Shown: positions 59,693 to 64,000 of the stretch, one piece after another
Position numbering within the stretch: the stretch's first letter is position 1
Layout: each line of letters opens with the position of its first letter
Source of the DNA: Saprospiraceae bacterium
GTDB taxonomy: Bacteria > Bacteroidota > Bacteroidia > Chitinophagales > Saprospiraceae
Assembly: GCA_020436935.1 (NCBI GenBank)
Contig: JAGQWX010000017.1
Span: 1-64,000, forward strand
DNA length: 64,000 bases
Direction: 5' to 3'
Program-made: the position numbers and the translations under genes
Notes under the pieces: generated by a model
What the model saw: the letters and a program-made list of their open reading frames with translations, nothing else
The model's database searches: none
What the model was told of the DNA's origin: nothing

Positions 59693-62600
59693 ATGAAACA
59701 GGTATTGGGAGCGCTCATTGTTTTGGGCTTTGTCCTCCCTATATCCGCTCAGGAATTGCCGGATTTTCTAAAAAACGAACACGCTGCCTGGGTAGACTCG
59801 GTTTTTAGCAAGCTCACTTTAGAAGAAAAGGTAGGTCAGATTCTTATGCCGAGGGGGAATGATTCCGGACGGCCTCATGATGTGCCAAAGCTTGAAGAAT
59901 ACGTGACGAAATACCATGTTGGAGGGATCGTATTTTTTGCTGGTCCACCAACGGTGCAGGCCGAGATTACCAACCGTCTTCAAGCCCTGTCAAAGGTACC
60001 CTTGATAATTGGCGAAGACTTTGAGTGGGGATTGGCCATGCGCATCGACAGTGCAGACCGGTATCCTTACAACATGGCCATAGGTGCCATGGAGGGCAAT
60101 GAAGATCTGATTGAGGCCATGGGCGCCGAGGTCGGAAGGCAATGCAGAAGATTGGGCGTCCACGTCAACTATGCACCCGTCGTCGACGTCAATGTAAATC
60201 CCAACAATCCGGTGATCAACTTCAGGTCATACGGCGAAAACAAAAATCTGGTTGCCAGAAAGGCACTGGCATACATGAAAGGACTGCAATCCCAAAACAT
60301 CATTGCCACTGCCAAACACTTTCCGGGGCATGGAGATACTGACGTTGATTCTCATCACGATCTGCCTCTGATTCTGCACGACAAAAAACGATTGGAAGAT
60401 ATTGAATTTTTCCCGTTCCAAACCCTGGTAGATGGTGGACTTGCAGGAATAATGACCTCTCACCTTGAGGTGCCATCTCTCGACAAACGGAAAGGAATTG
60501 CGGCTACTTTTTCACCCAATATCCTCCAGAATATTCTACGCAATGAAATGGGTTTTCAGGGCCTGACATTTACAGATGCCATGGATATGCAAGGGGCAGT
60601 AAAAAGCTTTCCGAAGGGTGAAGCCATGGTCGAGGCATTTCTCGCCGGCAATGATGTTTTGGAGACCTTTCGCGATGTTCCACTGGCTGTTGAATCATTG
60701 GTCAATGCAGTAAAATCAGGAAAGATTCCCATGAAGGTCCTTGATGAAAGGGTAAGGAAAATATTGATGGCCAAGGCCTGGGTCGGACTCAACCGCTACC
60801 AACCCATTCAATTAACTGGCTTGGTTGAAGACCTTAATACCAGGAAATCAGACTATCTCAACAGAGAGATGTCTGAGAAATTCGTCACTCTTGTCAAAAA
60901 CCAGGGGGATATTATACCATTCCGGGACATGACCAAAAAAATTGCTGTCATTTCATCCGGTGGAGAACACAGTCCTGCTTTCGCAAGGATGTGCGCCAAT
61001 TACACCAATGTGGAAGTCATTGATTTTTTGGGTATGGATACTGCAGCAGCAGAAAGTTTCATCAACGGAATGAAAAAATATGACCTGGTCATCCATGCCC
61101 TTTACCTCAACAGCATAAGACCCGCATCAAAATATGGTATAACAGGGGTGACCAACTACTTTACATCAAAACTGGCTGAAAAAAATCCTTCTGTTTTATG
61201 CGTGTTTGGAAATGTTTATTCATTGCCTTTGCTTGAAGGACTTGACAAATATCAGGGCATAGTTATGGCTTACCAAAATACAACATATACCCAGGAGGCA
61301 AGTGCTCAGGCTTTGTTCGGAGCGATTCCGTTTGCAGGTAAGCTTCCTGTGAGTTCTGGTTCAGGATATGTTTCAGGAGCGGGCCTTACCACCATGCCAC
61401 TGGGAAGGATGTCATATGGACTTCCTGAGCAGGTAGGTTTGACTGAAGGATCTATTGAAGTTGGCATTGATTCTGTGATGCACCTGGGTCTGGACGTTCA
61501 GGCTTTCCCGGGTGGTGTGGTCCAGGTGATCAAAGACGGCAGGACGATTTTTAGAAAAGCTTATGGCTTCCATACGTATGAGGATGCGACTTCAGCGGTC
61601 GGGAGTATAAAAAAGGACTACGAGGCGGGCGTGAAAAGTGATGCCATGGATTATTTTGAAACGAATGCACTGGAAAACAAGGTGTTGACAACATCCGGTG
61701 ATATCAAAGGATTGACCAAGCTAGATGACGTTTTTGATCTTGCCTCAGTGACCAAGGTTTCAGCAGCTGCGCTGGCATTGATGAAGATGCAGACGGAAGG
61801 ATTGTTTGACGAGCACAAGTCTTTCGGATCTTATGTGCTATCACTGAAAGGCAGTAATAAGGAGCAACTCATATTTAAGGACTTGCTAACCCACAGATCA
61901 GGACTTCGGGCCTGGATCCCTTTCTGGAGAAATGCTGTAGATACTATTGCTACGGTCGATAAGGCTATAGCCAATGACGCGTCCGTCAAGGAAAGTCTTG
62001 TTTGGAAGGCGCAGAAGAGGAATTTCTTCGACAGACTTTTTGGGAGAAAAAAGGCTTTGGTTCTCGATTATGAAGGGACGGCCAAAGAAAGCAAGGCGTG
62101 GCAAAAAGTCCTTACCCCCGAAAATATAACCTGGAAGCCGGGGATTTTTAGTGACCGTGAAACGGGAGATTTTACAGTCAAAATCCATGACCATTTGTAT
62201 CTGTCTGCAAAAGCCAGGGAGGATGTTTTGGAGCAAATCAGGACTTCGGCCATCAATCCGGGACAAGGCTATGTTTACAGCGACCTCCATTTTTATTTTT
62301 ATCCTGAAATGATCAAACACCTTACAGGAAAGACATTTGAGGATTACATAGGAGCAACTTATGCCAGTCTTGGAGCAAACTCACTTGGCTTTTTGCCAAA
62401 ACAAAAATTCTCAGAAGACCAAATCATTCCCACAGAATATGACAGTTTGTTCAGGAAGGTGCAAATACATGGAGAAGTCCATGACGAAGGAGCAGCCATG
62501 TTGGGAGGCATTTCCGGTCATGCCGGCTTGTTTGGCAATGTCAATGACTTGAGCAAGCTGTACATGATGTATCTCCAGTATGGATCATATGGTGGTCAAA

Positions 62601-62911
62601 GGTATATAGGCAATGGCATCGTTGAAAAGTTTACTTCATACCAGTTTCCTGAGGAAAACAACCGTCGCGGTTTGGTATTTGATAAAGCCTCGCTGGACAA
62701 ACCCGGATCAAATGCGCCGCACGATGCGAGTCCAACAAGCTTTGGTCACAGTGGATATACAGGGCCATTTGTCTGGGTAGATCCTGAAAAAAACTTTTTA
62801 TATATCGTATTGCTCAACCGTGTTTATCCCACCAGAAACAATACAAAGGTGATTGATATGAACTTGCGTACAGGCATTGGGGATGTTATTTATAAAGCCC
62901 TCAAACCATAG
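59693..62911 (+). CDS. GH3 glycosidase fused to a beta-lactamase-like serine hydrolase
   Basis: 1072 residues from the ATG at 59693, giving a signal peptide (MKQVLGALIVLGFVLPISA); an ATG at 59639 is less likely. N-terminal GH3 domain: VGGIVFFAGPPTVQAE, AKHFPGHGDTDVDSHHDLP (the NagZ-type His-Asp dyad), and nucleophile Asp in LTFTDAMDMQG. A GH3 C-terminal-like domain follows (about 400-600). From about residue 620 a class C beta-lactamase / penicillin-binding fold: SxxK box in DLASVTKVSAAA, and HSGYTG near the end. Probably removes N-acetylglucosamine from murein or chitin-type chains; the serine hydrolase half may act on a peptide or ester. Known as a two-domain layout in Bacteroidota. Confidence 0.9.
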   Translation: MKQVLGALIVLGFVLPISAQELPDFLKNEHAAWVDSVFSKLTLEEKVGQILMPRGNDSGRPHDVPKLEEYVTKYHVGGIVFFAGPPTVQAEITNRLQALSKVPLIIGEDFEWGLAMRIDSADRYPYNMAIGAMEGNEDLIEAMGAEVGRQCRRLGVHVNYAPVVDVNVNPNNPVINFRSYGENKNLVARKALAYMKGLQSQNIIATAKHFPGHGDTDVDSHHDLPLILHDKKRLEDIEFFPFQTLVDGGLAGIMTSHLEVPSLDKRKGIAATFSPNILQNILRNEMGFQGLTFTDAMDMQGAVKSFPKGEAMVEAFLAGNDVLETFRDVPLAVESLVNAVKSGKIPMKVLDERVRKILMAKAWVGLNRYQPIQLTGLVEDLNTRKSDYLNREMSEKFVTLVKNQGDIIPFRDMTKKIAVISSGGEHSPAFARMCANYTNVEVIDFLGMDTAAAESFINGMKKYDLVIHALYLNSIRPASKYGITGVTNYFTSKLAEKNPSVLCVFGNVYSLPLLEGLDKYQGIVMAYQNTTYTQEASAQALFGAIPFAGKLPVSSGSGYVSGAGLTTMPLGRMSYGLPEQVGLTEGSIEVGIDSVMHLGLDVQAFPGGVVQVIKDGRTIFRKAYGFHTYEDATSAVGSIKKDYEAGVKSDAMDYFETNALENKVLTTSGDIKGLTKLDDVFDLASVTKVSAAALALMKMQTEGLFDEHKSFGSYVLSLKGSNKEQLIFKDLLTHRSGLRAWIPFWRNAVDTIATVDKAIANDASVKESLVWKAQKRNFFDRLFGRKKALVLDYEGTAKESKAWQKVLTPENITWKPGIFSDRETGDFTVKIHDHLYLSAKAREDVLEQIRTSAINPGQGYVYSDLHFYFYPEMIKHLTGKTFEDYIGATYASLGANSLGFLPKQKFSEDQIIPTEYDSLFRKVQIHGEVHDEGAAMLGGISGHAGLFGNVNDLSKLYMMYLQYGSYGGQRYIGNGIVEKFTSYQFPEENNRRGLVFDKASLDKPGSNAPHDASPTSFGHSGYTGPFVWVDPEKNFLYIVLLNRVYPTRNNTKVIDMNLRTGIGDVIYKALKP

Positions 62912-62923
62912 GCTAAAAGACCA

Positions 62924-63574
62924 TTAAATCTTTTTCCAACCCGTGATCGTATTGGAGCTCACACCGTTGAAAGTGCTGGTGTAGAGCGCATAGTTGAGGT
63001 ATAGCTGATTCTGATCATAAAGGAGATAGCCATCCACTTCAATGATGGGTACGCATGAGACAATGATTTTATTTTTGACCTGGATGTCGCCTATTTGGAA
63101 TGAAGATATTTTTCCCATTTGATCGCCCCTGAAGGTCTCATTATCGAATTCAACAATGCAGTTTTTTTGCTTCATGGAGACAGCCATTGCGTCATCAAGT
63201 TTAAGGGTGTCGCTGCCATAAAAGTTGAAAAACTTACTATTGATTCTGTTGGTGAACTCTATGCCATTGTTCATTTGCCTTACCGCTGTCAGTGATATGA
63301 AATCGTGTTCTTTGTTTTTTGAAAATGGGCTGAGGTACTCGGCCAAAAACAGGTCGCCATTTACATCCTTCACCTCCATGATCAAGGTGTCTCCTGTATA
63401 TTCGAATTTATCATTCTCACCACAAATGGATTGGAAACCAATATACCTACTGATTTGCCCTGTTTCCAACTTAGATAGGTTGACAGCTCCTTCGGTGACT
63501 TGTTCATTAATTTCTTTTTCACAGGCGGCTAGCATAAATACAGATACAGCAAAAATGTAGATTAAATTTTTCAT
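62924..63574 (-). CDS. hypothetical lipoprotein
   Basis: 216 residues. The signal peptide ends SVFMLAACEK, a lipobox, so it is membrane-anchored. The mature part is beta-rich (ISRYIGFQSICGENDKFEYTGDTLIMEVKD, then MGKISSFQIGDIQVKNKIIVSC) with a pair of Cys that may bond. No family recognised. It converges on the GH3 fusion gene with 12 bases between stop codons. Confidence 0.68.
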   Translation of the reverse strand: MKNLIYIFAVSVFMLAACEKEINEQVTEGAVNLSKLETGQISRYIGFQSICGENDKFEYTGDTLIMEVKDVNGDLFLAEYLSPFSKNKEHDFISLTAVRQMNNGIEFTNRINSKFFNFYGSDTLKLDDAMAVSMKQKNCIVEFDNETFRGDQMGKISSFQIGDIQVKNKIIVSCVPIIEVDGYLLYDQNQLYLNYALYTSTFNGVSSNTITGWKKI

Positions 63575-63742
63575 GAATAAATTCTTGTTTTCAAATAAGA
63601 CGGATGACTATACCTGAATGGTTGGTAAAGTGAAGGTATAAAGTCCATATCCGCAGGCCAATTATCTACATACATTAAGCGTTTTGCCAATTTTCCAAAG
63701 CGTATAAATAAGTTTGGTGGGTCAAACTTGACAAGTAAATTC

Positions 63743-63750
63743 TATATTTG
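63743..63750 (+). promoter_or_regulatory. possible -7 box of the glycosyltransferase gene
   Basis: TATATTTG, full consensus, 22 bases before the proposed TTG start. No TTG at the ideal upstream distance, so only partial support. Confidence 0.35.
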
Positions 63751-63772
63751 CCGCGGTATAAAATGAAACAGA

Positions 63773-64000
63773 TTGGAAATCAGCATAACAAACCCATTTC
63801 AAAAGCTTTCCATAGTCATACCCGCATACAATGAAGAAAGGACCATTCACTTCATCCTGGATAAGGTGAAAGATGTGGTGCTTGCGGGAGGTATCAACAA
63901 AGAAGTCATCATCGTAAATGATTGTTCAAAGGATGATACCGAAGGGGCTATCAAGCGATATATGGCTTCCAATCCTCAATTCAATATCATGTACCTTGCA
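63773..64000 (+). CDS. family 2 glycosyltransferase, N-terminal part
   Basis: The first 76 residues of a protein cut by the right window edge. LSIVIPAYNEERTIHFILDK followed by EVIIVNDCSKDDTEGAIKRY is the nucleotide-sugar-binding start of GT2 enzymes; VNDCSKDD is the usual first acidic motif. The resemblance is greatest to dolichol- or undecaprenyl-phosphate mannosyl/glucosyltransferases (DPM1-like). A TGA lies three codons before the TTG that is taken as the start; no ATG is available before the conserved motif. Confidence 0.85.
   Translation, partial: MEISITNPFQKLSIVIPAYNEERTIHFILDKVKDVVLAGGINKEVIIVNDCSKDDTEGAIKRYMASNPQFNIMYLA

Overview
The window looks like a chromosomal segment of a member of the Bacteroidota, probably near Saprospiraceae (the family is an inference). 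The signs are a type IX secretion sorting domain on an M36 protease, a GLPGLI protein beside a TonB-receptor-like barrel, a PorT-like barrel, an S46 dipeptidyl-peptidase, weak ribosome binding sites, and promoters of the TTG-N17-20-TAnnTTTG type in front of RNA genes.

Layout. 1-0.2 kb: start of a tyrosine recombinase cut by the window edge. 0.6-7.1 kb: LysR regulator divergent from a phenylalanine/tyrosine degradation cluster (hppD, hmgA, fahA, a short HigA-like remnant, phhA). 7.3-13.2 kb: globin, exported proteins, a beta-helix protein, an M20 deacylase and a HAD protein. 13.2-14.05 kb: tandem array of a unit of about 212 bp. 14-26 kb: LD-carboxypeptidase, CoA-transferase, a thioredoxin-fold protein without its cysteines, M1 aminopeptidase, D-cysteine desulfhydrase-like enzyme, Sua5-type protein, small membrane proteins. 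26-41.5 kb: DUF4197 lipoprotein, enoyl-CoA hydratase, M36 protease, SPOUT methyltransferase, HchA, a broken redoxin, Crp-like regulator, tricorn-like protease, tRNA-His, 2-oxoglutarate dehydrogenase E2. 42-50.4 kb: clpS-aat-M16 protease, glycosyltransferase, DUF4412 protein, transaldolase-type enzyme, SRP RNA, Nudix enzyme, DPP11-type S46 peptidase. 50.5-64 kb: a broken SRPBCC gene, a cluster of perfect palindromes, a barrel/GLPGLI/cysteine-rich peptide cassette, a second TonB-receptor-like protein, a pair of transposon-like elements, a GH3/serine hydrolase fusion and the start of a family 2 glycosyltransferase.

Together the genes suggest a protein- and peptide-consuming heterotroph: several exported peptidases, conversion of Phe/Tyr to fumarate and acetoacetate, a CoA-transferase, and a TCA-cycle E2. 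The least explained material is between genes: a three-copy, hairpin-rich element with terminal inverted repeats (one copy immediately in front of hppD), the palindrome cluster at 51 kb, the tandem array at 13 kb, two candidate small RNAs, and a tRNA-His with two adjacent acceptor-stem mismatches. Two genes are each broken by one in-frame stop codon. All functional assignments come from reading motifs; no database search was possible.
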